A DNA stretch of 64,000 nt, from assembly GCA_964425915.1 (NCBI GenBank), contig CAYROO010000004.1, positions 1-64,000 of the forward strand, in the 5' to 3' direction. The DNA comes from Polycyclovorans sp964425915 (GTDB taxonomy: Bacteria > Pseudomonadota > Gammaproteobacteria > Nevskiales > Nevskiaceae). A model generated the notes under the pieces. The model ran no database searches and was not told the origin of the DNA. It worked only from the letters and a program-made list of their open reading frames with translations. Every line of letters starts with the position of its first letter. Within the stretch, counting starts at the first letter, position 1. The position numbers and the translations under genes were made by a program. Below are positions 1 to 7,178 of the stretch, piece after piece.

Positions 1-48
1 GACCAGTCTACTTGGAGGTCCAATCCGGCTTGACGTAGATCACGGTAG

Positions 49-68
49 ATCCACCGGCAACGGTGGAT
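49..68. other. GCAA-loop stem-loop in the left-edge non-coding stretch
   Basis: The first 112 bases hold no gene that I can see. They contain a perfect 8-bp stem (ATCCACCG/CGGTGGAT) closed by a GCAA tetraloop. No T-run follows on either strand, so an intrinsic terminator is unlikely. It lies just beyond the end of the leftward phoH2 operon and could protect that transcript's 3' end, which is a guess. Confidence 0.35.
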
Positions 69-112
69 GCCTGGATGCCCAACCAAGTCGGGCATGACGG
101 GCGCGGGTGGGA

Positions 113-442
113 CTACAACAACGCGGCCGCCGCCGCCGGCAGCTTCAGTGGCTTGCGGGCATAGAGCCGGGTCAGCAGCAGGGCGATCCATTCCCGTGAG
201 CAGGAGATCGACTCCAGGGTGATGAACCGTTCGCTGCCACGGCGTTCCAAGGTGTAACGGTCGACGCTGAGCGTAATGGCGGTGGTTTCGCCTTTCAGCA
301 GCGCGCGGATCTCGGCGCGCGCGTTGCGGGTGTCAACCTGGCAATCCAGCAGCTCGCCGTAGGCGCTGAAGCGATCGGCGATGAAATGCTGGAGGGCTTT
401 CGACAGCGCGCCATCCTTCATGTCCTTCAGCTTCCCAAGCAT
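113..442 (-). CDS. Conserved-type hypothetical protein downstream of phoH2
   Basis: This 109-residue soluble protein has no signal peptide or membrane segment. I do not recognise a family. It begins with a Lys/Asp-rich helix, looks alpha/beta in the middle (around residues 45-80) and ends in an Ala/Leu tail. Its ATG overlaps the stop of the upstream phoH2 gene by one base (TGATG), so the two genes are almost certainly co-transcribed and translationally coupled. That coupling is the main evidence that the frame is real, and it hints at a role linked to the PIN-PhoH protein. No motif supports a specific function. Confidence 0.7.
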   Translation of the reverse strand: MLGKLKDMKDGALSKALQHFIADRFSAYGELLDCQVDTRNARAEIRALLKGETTAITLSVDRYTLERRGSERFITLESISCSREWIALLLTRLYARKPLKLPAAAAALL

Positions 443-1866
443 CAGAGCACGTCCGATGCGAAGGCGGCCAGGCGCGAGCGTTCACCACGTGCCAGGGTGA
501 TGTGGCCGCCGTGTGGCCACCCCTGGAAGCGATCCACCACAAAGGTGAGGCCGGAAGTGGTTTCGGACAGGTAGGGCGTGTCGATCTGCCCCAGGTTGCC
601 GAGGCACACCATCTTGCTGCCAGGGCCGCAGCGGGTGATCAGGGTCTTCATCTGTTTGGCGGTGAGGTTCTGCGCCTCGTCGATGATGATGTAGCGGTTG
701 AGGAAGGTGCGCCCGCGCATGAAGTTGAGCGAGCGGATCTTGATGCGCTTGGCGAGCAGGTCATTGGTGGCGGCGCGTTCCCAGTCGCCGGCGTTGCTGG
801 TCTGGGTGAGCACTTCGAGATTGTCCATCAGCGCGCCCATCCAGGGCGTCATCTTTTCCTCTTCGGTGCCGGGCAGGAAGCCGATGTCCTCGCCCAGCGG
901 CACGGTGACCCGGGTCATGATGATTTCGCGATAGCGGGTTTCGTCCAGCACCTGCGCCAAGCCAGCAGCCAGGGTCAGCAGGGTCTTGCCGGTGCCCGCG
1001 GTCCCGAGAATGGTGACGAAGTCGATGTCGGGGTCCAGCAGCAGGTTGAGCGCATAGTTCTGCTCTCGGTTCTTGGCATGAATGCCCCAGACACTGGTGC
1101 GGCTGGCCCGATAGTCGCGGATCACGCGGACTTCGGCGACGTCGCCTTCCACCTGTTGAACCACCAGCTCAAGGCCGCGCTCGTCGTCGTCCGGAATGTA
1201 CAGAAACTGGTTGGCATGCCACTGCTTGGCCAGCGGGCCCTTCACCCGATAGCAGGCGCGACCCAGGCTGTCCTGCCAGCTCTCCATGGTGTCGCCGTGG
1301 GTCTGCCAGAAGTCGGCAGGCAATTCGGTGTAGCCGGAGTAGAGCAGGTCGGCGTCATCGAGCACCTGGTCGTTGGTGTAGTCCTCGGTGACGACGCCAA
1401 CGATGGCCGCCTTGATGCGAAGGTTGATGTCCTTGCTGACCAGGATCACCGGGCGCCGCGGGTGCTCCACCTGCAGTGCCAGGGTGGTGACGAGGATGCT
1501 GTTGTCGGGTTTGTTGCCCGGCATGTTGCCCGGCAGGTCGGCGGTGCTGGGGCGGGTCTGGAAGAACAGCTTGCCGCTGACCGGCTTGATGTCTTGGTGG
1601 CCGTTGTTGCGGTGCTGCCCTTGCGGCATCGGCAGGGCCAGACCCTTTTCGATCTGCGCGTGATCCTTGTCACGCATCATCTCTTCAAGGAAGCGGCTGA
1701 CCTGGCGCGCGTTGCGCGCGATCTCGGTGGTGCCCTTCTTGGCGGCGTCGAGTTCCTCCAGCACCACCATGGGCACATAGAGGTCGTTGTCTTCGAAGCG
1801 GAACAGGCAGCTGGGGTCGTGGAGCAGAACGTTGGTGTCGAGAACGAAGATTTTTTTCTTGCTCAT
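442..1866 (-). CDS. phoH2: PhoH2-type protein: PIN ribonuclease domain fused to PhoH ATPase
   Basis: The 474-residue protein has the usual PIN-PhoH length and order. The N-terminal PIN domain shows the acidic start DTNVLLHD (residues 10-17) and later SKDINLR (144-150), which supplies another metal-binding Asp. The C-terminal P-loop ATPase has Walker A GTAGTGKT (288-295) and Walker B IIIDEAQN (393-400). Studied PhoH2 proteins act as ATP-dependent RNA helicases with PIN-linked RNase activity, and a cytoplasmic RNA-processing or stress role is the natural expectation here. The ATG at 1866 is followed by a Lys-rich start typical of the family. A 109-residue gene follows with a 1-bp overlap. About 136 non-coding bases separate it from bcp upstream. 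Confidence 0.93.
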   Translation of the reverse strand: MSKKKIFVLDTNVLLHDPSCLFRFEDNDLYVPMVVLEELDAAKKGTTEIARNARQVSRFLEEMMRDKDHAQIEKGLALPMPQGQHRNNGHQDIKPVSGKLFFQTRPSTADLPGNMPGNKPDNSILVTTLALQVEHPRRPVILVSKDINLRIKAAIVGVVTEDYTNDQVLDDADLLYSGYTELPADFWQTHGDTMESWQDSLGRACYRVKGPLAKQWHANQFLYIPDDDERGLELVVQQVEGDVAEVRVIRDYRASRTSVWGIHAKNREQNYALNLLLDPDIDFVTILGTAGTGKTLLTLAAGLAQVLDETRYREIIMTRVTVPLGEDIGFLPGTEEEKMTPWMGALMDNLEVLTQTSNAGDWERAATNDLLAKRIKIRSLNFMRGRTFLNRYIIIDEAQNLTAKQMKTLITRCGPGSKMVCLGNLGQIDTPYLSETTSGLTFVVDRFQGWPHGGHITLARGERSRLAAFASDVL

Positions 1867-2002
1867 GCGGGCCGGGTCGGAAGGGGCAGTACGCCCGAAG
1901 AGGGGACCGGCGGCGCACCGCTGCCGCCGATGACCAGAGAAGCAGGCAATGTCCGTGCCCGCGCGTCGGTGATCACCGGACGGCAGCGGGCGGGAAGGCG
2001 CA

Positions 2003-2467
2003 TCAGAGCGCGTTCACCGCATCCAGCACGGCCTGCGCATGACCTTTCACCTTCACACCGCGCCAGGCTTCGCGCAGCTTGCCCTTGGCGTCAAACAGGA
2101 AGGTGCTGCGCTCAACGCCCATATAGGTCCGGCCGTACATCTGCTTTTCCTTGATCACGTCGAAAGCCTTGCAGACGGCTTCGTCCGGATCGGACAGCAG
2201 CTTGAACGGGAACCCGTACTTGGCGATGAAGTTGTCGTGCGACTTCACGCTGTCCTTGGAGACGCCGAGGATCTCGCAGCCGGCGGATTGGAACTGCGGG
2301 TAGAGGTCGCGGAAGTCCTGCCCTTCCTGCGTGCAGCCGGGGGTGTTGTCCTTGGGGTAGAAGTACACCACCAGCGGTTTGCCCTTGTAGGCCTTGAGGC
2401 TGACGGTCGCGCCACCGCTGGCGGCGACGGTGAGATCGGGGAGGGGGCTTCCGGGCTCAAACGACAT
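2003..2467 (-). CDS. bcp: Bcp/PrxQ-type thiol peroxidase
   Basis: The 154-residue AhpC/TSA-fold peroxiredoxin reduces hydroperoxides in the cytoplasm. The peroxidatic cysteine is Cys45 in the TPGCT motif, with the supporting PKDNTPG context and the late WRGVKVKGHA segment of the family. Many PrxQ proteins have a resolving Cys five residues after the peroxidatic one. Here that position is Gln50, so resolution must use another Cys (Cys64 or Cys99) or an external thiol. An SD-like GGAG lies upstream of the ATG. The gene follows the gcvR-like gene by 14 bases on the same strand, the arrangement known from Pseudomonas beside dapA. Confidence 0.92.
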   Translation of the reverse strand: MSFEPGSPLPDLTVAASGGATVSLKAYKGKPLVVYFYPKDNTPGCTQEGQDFRDLYPQFQSAGCEILGVSKDSVKSHDNFIAKYGFPFKLLSDPDEAVCKAFDVIKEKQMYGRTYMGVERSTFLFDAKGKLREAWRGVKVKGHAQAVLDAVNAL

Positions 2468-2481
2468 GCGATCTCCGGGGA

Positions 2482-3039
2482 TCAGGTTTTGATGGGGTCC
2501 ATCATGCCATCCGCGTTGAGGTCGTCGCAGAGATCCATAAAAGCTTCACGTAATGCCTGCGGGTGCTGGCCGACCGGCACATGGCAGACCATCTGGACGC
2601 TGCACATGCTGGCGCCGGTGTGCGTGGAGGCATATTTCTGCGATGAGATCTCCGGAACCTGGACGCCCTGAGAGCGGAAGAACTCCAGCAGGTGTACCAA
2701 GAGATCCGGTTGCTGCGGGGCGATGACGTCGACGGCATAGGGACGGAAATCCGGGCTCGGCTCACGCGCGCCGCAGCGCTCGAAGCGAACCTGCAGGTCC
2801 ATGCGCTCGGCGACACCGGGCAGCGCGGTCTCAAGCCGTCCCAAGGTGCTCCAGTTGCCGGAAACCACCATGTTGGCGGTCACCAGGTCGCCAATTGGGG
2901 CGATCCGGCAGTCCTCCACCTCGCCACCGCGTTCGCGGATGGCTTTGAACAGTTCCAGCGGGATATCGGCGCGGGCACGGCCGAGGATGGAGATCGAGAG
3001 CAGGTTCTCGGGCGGCGTCATGGCGGGTTGGCGTTCCAT
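2482..3039 (-). CDS. gcvR: GcvR-like ACT-domain regulator of the glycine cleavage system
   Basis: This 185-residue protein appears to be two tandem ACT domains, about residues 8-85 and 95-175, with no DNA-binding motif. In the GcvR family such proteins bind glycine and modulate GcvA at the gcv operon by protein-protein contact. The segment LSISILGRARADIP and the later HTGASMCSVQ stretch fit the GcvR/PurU-type ACT fold. The position, divergent from dapA and just upstream of bcp, matches gcvR homologues in Pseudomonas-type genomes. The ATG at 3039 is the first in frame; a Met six codons later is an alternative. The regulatory role is inferred from family and context. Confidence 0.82.
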   Translation of the reverse strand: MERQPAMTPPENLLSISILGRARADIPLELFKAIRERGGEVEDCRIAPIGDLVTANMVVSGNWSTLGRLETALPGVAERMDLQVRFERCGAREPSPDFRPYAVDVIAPQQPDLLVHLLEFFRSQGVQVPEISSQKYASTHTGASMCSVQMVCHVPVGQHPQALREAFMDLCDDLNADGMMDPIKT

Positions 3040-3104
3040 CTAGCAGCCAATTCTACTCAATGCGCGGCAACACCGGGGCCGCCGCAGGCCTGCGGGGCTG
3101 CCGC

Positions 3105-3110
3105 TATACT
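3105..3110 (+). promoter_or_regulatory. Putative -10 element for dapA
   Basis: TATACT lies 33 bases before the dapA ATG in the 103-bp divergent spacer between the gcvR-like gene and dapA. I see no good -35 at the expected spacing, so the call is weak. The context CCGCTATACTCCGCG is nearly the same as at the candidate tRNA promoter at 4352. Confidence 0.4.
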
Positions 3111-3142
3111 CCGCGATCTTTCCGGAAAATCCGTCGTTTCCC

Positions 3143-4024
3143 ATGATCCAAGGCAGCATCGTCGCCCTCGTCACTCCCATGGCCGCCTCCGGGGCGGTGG
3201 ACTGGGCGGCCCTCGATGCGCTGGTGGACTGGCACATCGCCGAGGGCACCGACGCGCTGGTCGCGGTCGGCACCACCGGCGAGTCCGCCACGCTGGATGT
3301 CGACGAACACATCGAGGTCATCCGCCGCGTGGTGCAGCGCGCCGCCGGACGGGTGCCGGTGATCGCGGGCACCGGCGCCAACAGCACCTCGGAAGCGATT
3401 GAACTGACGCGCCTGGGGCGGGGTGCCGGTGCTGATGCCGCCCTGTTGGTGACCCCGTACTACAACAAGCCACCACAGGAAGGCCTGTACCAGCATTACA
3501 AGACGGTGGCCGAGGCCGTCGATCTGCCCATCATCCTGTACAACGTGCCGGGCCGGACCGGGGTCGACATGACGCCTGAGACCGTGCAACGGCTGGCGCC
3601 GATCGCCAATATCGTGGGCCTCAAGGAGGCCAAGGGTGAGCTGGGTCGGGTGGCAGCGCTGCTGGCGCTCAAGCTGCCGGCAGATTTCGCCCTCTATTCC
3701 GGTGACGACGCCACCGCGCGCGCGTCGATTCTGCTTGGCTTTCATGGCGACATTTCGGTGACCGCCAACGTTGCGCCTGGGCTGATGCATCGCATGTGCG
3801 CGGCAGCGCTGGCCGGCGATGCTGCCACCGCCGAGGCGCTCGATGCCAAGCTGGCAGCCCTGCACCAAGATCTGTTCCTGGAACCCAATCCCATCCCGGT
3901 CAAGTGGGCGCTGCATCACATGGGCCGTATCCCGCCCGGTCTGCGCTTGCCGATGGTGCCGATGAGCGCCGACATTCAACCCCGCATCATTGCCGCCCTC
4001 AAGGCGGCTGAGGTCATTGCATGA
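3143..4024 (+). CDS. dapA: 4-hydroxy-tetrahydrodipicolinate synthase
   Basis: DapA condenses pyruvate with aspartate semialdehyde, the first committed step to diaminopimelate and lysine. The 293-residue length is typical. Family residues are visible: the GTTGES turn (43-48), the catalytic YYNKP (106-110) and LYNVPGR (132-138) motifs, and the Schiff-base lysine Lys161 in VGLKEAKG. The C-terminal PNPIPVKWALHHMG is the usual ending region. The gene is divergent from the gcvR-like gene, and its stop overlaps the start of a small lipoprotein gene (ATGA), so the two are co-translated. Confidence 0.97.
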   Translation: MIQGSIVALVTPMAASGAVDWAALDALVDWHIAEGTDALVAVGTTGESATLDVDEHIEVIRRVVQRAAGRVPVIAGTGANSTSEAIELTRLGRGAGADAALLVTPYYNKPPQEGLYQHYKTVAEAVDLPIILYNVPGRTGVDMTPETVQRLAPIANIVGLKEAKGELGRVAALLALKLPADFALYSGDDATARASILLGFHGDISVTANVAPGLMHRMCAAALAGDAATAEALDAKLAALHQDLFLEPNPIPVKWALHHMGRIPPGLRLPMVPMSADIQPRIIAALKAAEVIA

Positions 4025-4335
4025 AAACCCCCTGGACCCTCCTGGCGTTGGCGGTACTGGTTGCAGGATGCAGCAGCAACCGGCACTGCGAAGGCGAGTT
4101 CCCTTATCAACGCGCCACCTCCACCGGCGAACTGCGTCCGGTGGACGGCATCCAGCCTCCGACGTCACTGGCCGCGCTGGTGATCCCGGAGGTGAACCGT
4201 GCCGACGCGCCCGCGTATGCCACCGAGGAGCCTGACCCTGACAAGCCGGGCCGCACCAGTGTGCGCTGCCTCGATGTGCCCCCCGCGCTACCTGAACAGT
4301 ACCTGGTGACCCCGGAGCCCGACGAGGCTTCTTGA
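4021..4335 (+). CDS. Small lipoprotein co-translated with dapA
   Basis: The 104-residue product starts with a short positively charged region, a hydrophobic core and the lipobox VAGC (Cys17), so it is predicted to be a lipoprotein. The mature part is Pro-rich (PPTS, PPALPEQY, TPEPDEAS) and probably extended, with only two further Cys. In Pseudomonas-type genomes the gene after dapA is bamC (nlpB). This protein sits in the same place but is far too short for the two C-terminal BamC domains. It could be a reduced analogue or an unrelated lipoprotein. It shares the ATGA overlap with dapA. Confidence 0.85.
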   Translation: MKTPWTLLALAVLVAGCSSNRHCEGEFPYQRATSTGELRPVDGIQPPTSLAALVIPEVNRADAPAYATEEPDPDKPGRTSVRCLDVPPALPEQYLVTPEPDEAS

Positions 4336-4351
4336 GCCTCCGACCTTCCGC

Positions 4352-4357
4352 TATACT
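4352..4357 (+). promoter_or_regulatory. Putative stable-RNA promoter -10 before tRNA-Ser
   Basis: TATACT is followed by a GC-rich discriminator (GCGCGCCGCC), the usual mark of stringently controlled stable-RNA promoters. A weak -35 TTCTTG lies 17 bases upstream (4329-4334). The tRNA-Ser copy lies downstream across the assembly gap. Confidence 0.45.
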
Positions 4358-4371
4358 GCGCGCCGCCTAGA

Positions 4372-4538
4372 GGGCTGGGCAACNNNNNNNNNNNNNNNNN
4401 NNNNNNNNNNNNNNNNNNNNNNNNNNNNNNNNNNNNNNNNNNNNNNNNNNNNNNNNNNNNNNNNNNNNNNNNNNNNNNNNNNNGCACCATGGATGGGTAG
4501 GGCAGTACGCCCCGAGATTAGGAGAGGTGTCCGAGTGG
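4372..4538 (+). repeat. First copy of a tRNA-Ser-linked direct repeat, interrupted by the N gap
   Basis: GGGCTGGGCAAC (4372-4383) lies directly before the gap, and the 55 bases 4484-4538 lie directly after it. Together they repeat 4605-4671 exactly, at an offset of 133 for the post-gap part. The copy ends 18 bases into a tRNA-Ser 5' end (from 4521) and then diverges. The gap therefore sits inside a repeat, at the point where the second copy reads straight through. Confidence 0.85.
4384..4483. other. Assembly gap of 100 N
   Basis: This is a run of exactly 100 N, the conventional size for a gap of unknown length. Its flanks join without missing bases when compared with the second repeat copy (...GGCAAC|GCACCA...). 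The true content may be zero bases or further repeat units. Confidence 0.98.
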
Positions 4539-4542
4539 GTGA

Positions 4543-4607
4543 GCGGGCGCTTTGCGAAATGTCCTGTGGACATTTCGGCCCGCGAACGCCCATGCAGGAC
4601 GCATGGG
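4543..4607 (+). other. Cluster of three nested or adjacent hairpins between the tRNA-Ser repeat copies
   Basis: CGAAATGTCC/GGACATTTCG (4555-4577) is a perfect 10-bp stem with a 3-base loop. It is enclosed by GCGGGC/GCCCGC (4543-4548, 4578-4583). CCCATGC/GCATGGG (4589-4607) adds a 7-bp stem with a 5-base loop. This fills the 66 bases between the truncated tRNA 5' end and the next repeat copy, and looks like a palindromic insertion or REP-like unit. It could also be RNA that is processed away. Confidence 0.7.
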
Positions 4608-4671
4608 CTGGGCAACGCACCATGGATGGGTAGGGCAGTACGCCCCGAGATTAGGAGAGGTGTCCGAGTGG
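4605..4671 (+). repeat. Second copy of the tRNA-Ser-linked direct repeat
   Basis: These 67 bases match the first copy (4372-4383 plus 4484-4538). The copy runs into the intact tRNA-Ser gene and includes its first 18 bases. Confidence 0.85.
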
Positions 4672-4745
4672 TTGAAGGAGCACGCCTGGAAAGCGTGTAT
4701 ACGGGTCAAACCGTATCGAGGGTTCGAATCCCTCTCTCTCCGCCA
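4654..4745 (+). tRNA. tRNA-Ser (anticodon GGA)
   Basis: The 92-base class II tRNA has its CCA end encoded (4743-4745). The acceptor stem is GGAGAGG with TCTCTCC (last pair G-U). The D-arm TGTCCGAGTGG, the anticodon loop CTGGAAA with GGA at 4688-4690, a long variable arm (TACGGG...CCGTA) and the T-arm GAGGGTTCGAATCCCTC are all present. It reads serine codons UCC and UCU. A strong terminator follows at 4751. Confidence 0.97.
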
Positions 4746-4750
4746 ATACC

Positions 4751-4775
4751 AAAACCCCGCGCCAGCGGGGTTTTT
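4751..4775 (+). terminator. Rho-independent terminator of tRNA-Ser
   Basis: A perfect 10-bp stem AAAACCCCGC/GCGGGGTTTT with a GCCA loop is followed by a T-run, five bases after the tRNA CCA end. Confidence 0.93.
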
Positions 4776-5017
4776 CATATTCAGATCCAGAGAGGGATGA
4801 GAACCCTAATCCCTGACGATTTCTTGGGCACTGCGGCCGAGATGCATCAGCGAGCCGTACACGTTGGCCCATTGCTGCCAGCAGACCGGCAAGTTCGTGC
4901 CATAAGCGGACATTGGTGAATGTCTGCCCCGGGCAATCAGTCTGCCGCGGGTCGCCGAGCCGCCTCCAATCTGATGCTCATGTCTGGCCGTCGCACCTGC
5001 GGATCGTTGGTCGCAGT
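4776..5017. other. Non-coding stretch between tRNA-Ser and ridA-like gene
   Basis: There are about 240 bases in which I find no credible gene, promoter or repeat. Open frames here have no start-site support and no family features. Confidence 0.6.
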
Positions 5018-5404
5018 CTAGATCTTCGAGCGCGCCAAGACCTGGATCTCCACCAGCGCCCCCGGTACCGCCAACTCCGAGATTCCCACGGCGGTCCATG
5101 CCGCGTGCGGCGGGGACATGAACTGGTTCTTCACCGCGAGAAACGCGTGCATGTGGGCCTGAAGGCCGACGTGGTAGCTGTTCATCTCGACCACGTTGGC
5201 AAATGTCATCCCGGCTTCCGCGAGCAAGCCGTGCAGGTTCTTGAAGGCCAGGGTGAATTGCGCGGTCGGGTCGTCAGGCACGCCCAGGTCGGGCCGTAGC
5301 CCGATCATGCCCGAGCAGCGCAGGTAGTCACCGTCGAGCACCGCCGGCGAAAATGAGTAGGCGTCGTAGATGGGTTTCATCCAGGTCGGGACGATTTCCT
5401 TCAT
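5018..5404 (-). CDS. RidA/YjgF/YER057c-family protein
   Basis: The 128-residue protein has the RidA fold: the YSFSPAVLDGDYLRCSGMIG start, the central FTLAFKNLHGLLAEAGMTFANVVEMNSY segment in which RidA members run from helix to the KxxxYL-like strand, and a C-terminal PGALVEIQVLAR. Canonical RidA deaminates reactive enamine/imine intermediates and uses an Arg in this C-terminal segment; Arg is seen at LAR. Many paralogues serve specific catabolic pathways instead. I chose the ATG at 5404 (GGAGAA five bases upstream) over an ATG 30 bases earlier that would overlap the preceding gene. It lies 13 bases after the PhyH-like gene, probably in one operon. Confidence 0.88.
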   Translation of the reverse strand: MKEIVPTWMKPIYDAYSFSPAVLDGDYLRCSGMIGLRPDLGVPDDPTAQFTLAFKNLHGLLAEAGMTFANVVEMNSYHVGLQAHMHAFLAVKNQFMSPPHAAWTAVGISELAVPGALVEIQVLARSKI

Positions 5405-5417
5405 GGGGTTCTCCGGG

Positions 5418-6248
5418 TTAGCGCAGCTGGGCAAAGTGGGGTGAGCGGAAGGGCTGTCCAGGCGTCATCGACCGGTCATCGAACTCGCGGATGTCGTAGG
5501 GAAAGTCCGGCTTTACGTTTGGCAGCGGGCGATAGAACAGCTTGTCACCGAAGAACCGCAGCACCATGGTGTGACGGACGGGGCAGGCCGGAGTGACCGG
5601 TGCTCCGCCGTGCAGGGTACCGGAGTGGAACACCAACGCATCACCCGGTTCCAGGTCCCACGACAGCACATCCCAGGACGCAGGATTCTGCCGTCGGTCT
5701 GCTTCGATATCCGGCAGCTGCTTGAAGCTGCCGTCACCCCACAGCGGTCGGGTGGGATTGGTGGGGTCCATGTAGGAGGTGCCGTCGTACTCGGAGCCGA
5801 GATGCGAGCCGCGCACCACTTCCAGTGCGTTTCCCCGGGGCAGGGGCTCGAAGCTGATCCAGATATTGGCCAGGTGCGGGCCATTGGCCGACAGGTACGA
5901 GGTGTCCTGGTGCCAGGGTGAGCGACCGGTCTTGCCGCCGGACTTGATGAAGAGTTCCTCGCCCAGGAACCACACGTGTTTCGAGTCCCACAGCGAGGCG
6001 ACGAAGTCGCCCAGCCCGAAGTCCCGGATCGCGGACAGGTATTGCTCGATGTGCGCAGGGTTGCCGTACTCGTTGTAGTGCGCATCAACCGTGCCGGGGT
6101 ACACCTGTCTGGCCATCGCGCTGGGATGGGCGACCGCGTGGTCGAAGCATTCGCGCAAGCGCCTCATCTGGTCGGGCGTGAACATCTTGCGCACCACGAT
6201 GGCGCCGTCCTCTGCGAAATCCCGCTTCATCTGTTCCGTGACCTGCAT
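5418..6248 (-). CDS. Phytanoyl-CoA dioxygenase (PhyH)-family oxygenase
   Basis: The 276-residue protein belongs to the PhyH family of Fe(II)/2-oxoglutarate dioxygenases. The N-terminal MKRDFAEDGAIVVRKMF is the typical opening. The iron site is visible as WHQDTSY (His-x-Asp), and the distal His is in FHSGTLHGGAP. An Arg for 2-oxoglutarate follows in VLRFFGD. The substrate is unknown; PhyH members hydroxylate acyl-CoAs, alkaloids, ectoine and other small molecules. I chose the ATG at 6248, with GGAGAAGGAG just upstream, over a longer frame that would run into the operator. With the RidA gene it forms a small operon divergent from a TetR repressor. Confidence 0.9.
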   Translation of the reverse strand: MQVTEQMKRDFAEDGAIVVRKMFTPDQMRRLRECFDHAVAHPSAMARQVYPGTVDAHYNEYGNPAHIEQYLSAIRDFGLGDFVASLWDSKHVWFLGEELFIKSGGKTGRSPWHQDTSYLSANGPHLANIWISFEPLPRGNALEVVRGSHLGSEYDGTSYMDPTNPTRPLWGDGSFKQLPDIEADRRQNPASWDVLSWDLEPGDALVFHSGTLHGGAPVTPACPVRHTMVLRFFGDKLFYRPLPNVKPDFPYDIREFDDRSMTPGQPFRSPHFAQLR

Positions 6249-6323
6249 GTTTCTTCTCCTTCTCCGTTTCGAGTTTCGATCCCGGCCGGGCCGGGGACTT
6301 GGTCGTCTTGCATCAACATCAAC

Positions 6324-6343
6324 AACATAACAGTTGTTATGTT
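6324..6343. promoter_or_regulatory. 20-bp palindromic operator, probably for the TetR regulator
   Basis: AACATAACA-GT-TGTTATGTT is a perfect 9-bp inverted repeat with a 2-base centre. It sits in the 137-bp spacer between the divergent PhyH-like and TetR genes. Size and symmetry fit a TetR dimer site, and the AT-rich sequence stands out from the GC-rich surroundings. Confidence 0.8.
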
Positions 6344-6385
6344 TGTACTCCGGCATAATGACCACGTCAAGCCCGGAGTCACCGC

Positions 6386-7039
6386 ATGCCCGCCCGCAAG
6401 ATCCCGTCTACATCGGCCCTGTCCGACCGGCGCAACCGCGCCGGGACAGCAGTGGCGCGGGCGCAGACCTCACCGCGCCGCGCAGAGATCGTGGACGCTG
6501 CAGTGCGTGTCATCGCGCGCGACGGCCTATCGGGTGCGTCGCTGCGCTCGATCGCTCGCGAGATCGGCTACACCACCGGCGTCGTGATGCACTACTTCAA
6601 GGACAAGGAAGAGCTGCTGGTCGCGGCTGCGGAGTCAGTGTTCGGCCCCTACGAGGATCTTCTGGCTGAAGCCTTGGCGATGGAAGACAGCTTCGAGGGC
6701 CTACGCCGCACCTGCGTGATTCCGCTTCCGGTGACGCGGGCCAAGCAGACGATTCCGCGGCTCTACGCGCAGGCGATCGCCAGTGCCGAAAGCGAGCCCG
6801 CATTCACCGGGGCCTGTCGCAAACGCTATGCCGCCTTCCGGCAAGGTCTACAGACGTTGCTCGCCAAGGGCCAGGAAAATGGTTCATTCAAAGCCGACTT
6901 CGATCCTGCGACGCAATGCGACCTGCTCTGTGCCCTGATCGATGGACTGGCCCTTCACGCGGTTAGCGAACCCGCGCGATTTCCTTCGGCGCGTATCGTC
7001 GCGTTGGTGACCCAAGAGCTGGAGAAGCTCCGGAGGTAG
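6386..7039 (+). CDS. TetR/AcrR-family transcriptional repressor
   Basis: The 217-residue protein has the N-terminal TetR helix-turn-helix at about residues 30-75: RRAEIVDAAVRVIARDG, then SLRSIAREIGYTTGVVMHYF and KDKEELL. The C-terminal half is a BetI-like ligand and dimerisation domain. It starts 43 bases from the palindrome at 6324 and is divergent from the PhyH-RidA genes, so autorepression and repression of that pair are likely. The ligand is presumably the dioxygenase substrate or a product. GGAG lies upstream of the ATG. The N-terminal 25 residues are basic and probably disordered. Confidence 0.92.
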   Translation: MPARKIPSTSALSDRRNRAGTAVARAQTSPRRAEIVDAAVRVIARDGLSGASLRSIAREIGYTTGVVMHYFKDKEELLVAAAESVFGPYEDLLAEALAMEDSFEGLRRTCVIPLPVTRAKQTIPRLYAQAIASAESEPAFTGACRKRYAAFRQGLQTLLAKGQENGSFKADFDPATQCDLLCALIDGLALHAVSEPARFPSARIVALVTQELEKLRR

Positions 7040-7133
7040 CAAGTGGCTGACGAATGTCCGCTTCCGGGTACGCGGCTTTGATCCCGCGCCAGCGGCGAGT
7101 GGCGCGTAGCCCGGCGATGACCCCCCATACCTG

Positions 7134-7139
7134 TATAGT
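7134..7139 (+). promoter_or_regulatory. Putative -10 element for the omega-like gene
   Basis: TATAGT lies 40 bases before the omega-like ATG, in the 139-bp spacer after the TetR gene. No convincing -35 is seen. Confidence 0.35.
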
Positions 7140-7178
7140 GGGTCGCTCGCACCTTTGCGTTGACCCCTTGGATTTGCC

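Noticed and set aside
502..2154. Long plus-strand open frame (550 codons) opposite phoH2
   Set aside because: It lies antisense to the clearly recognised PIN-PhoH gene, has a His/Gly/Val-rich low-complexity product and no start-site support.
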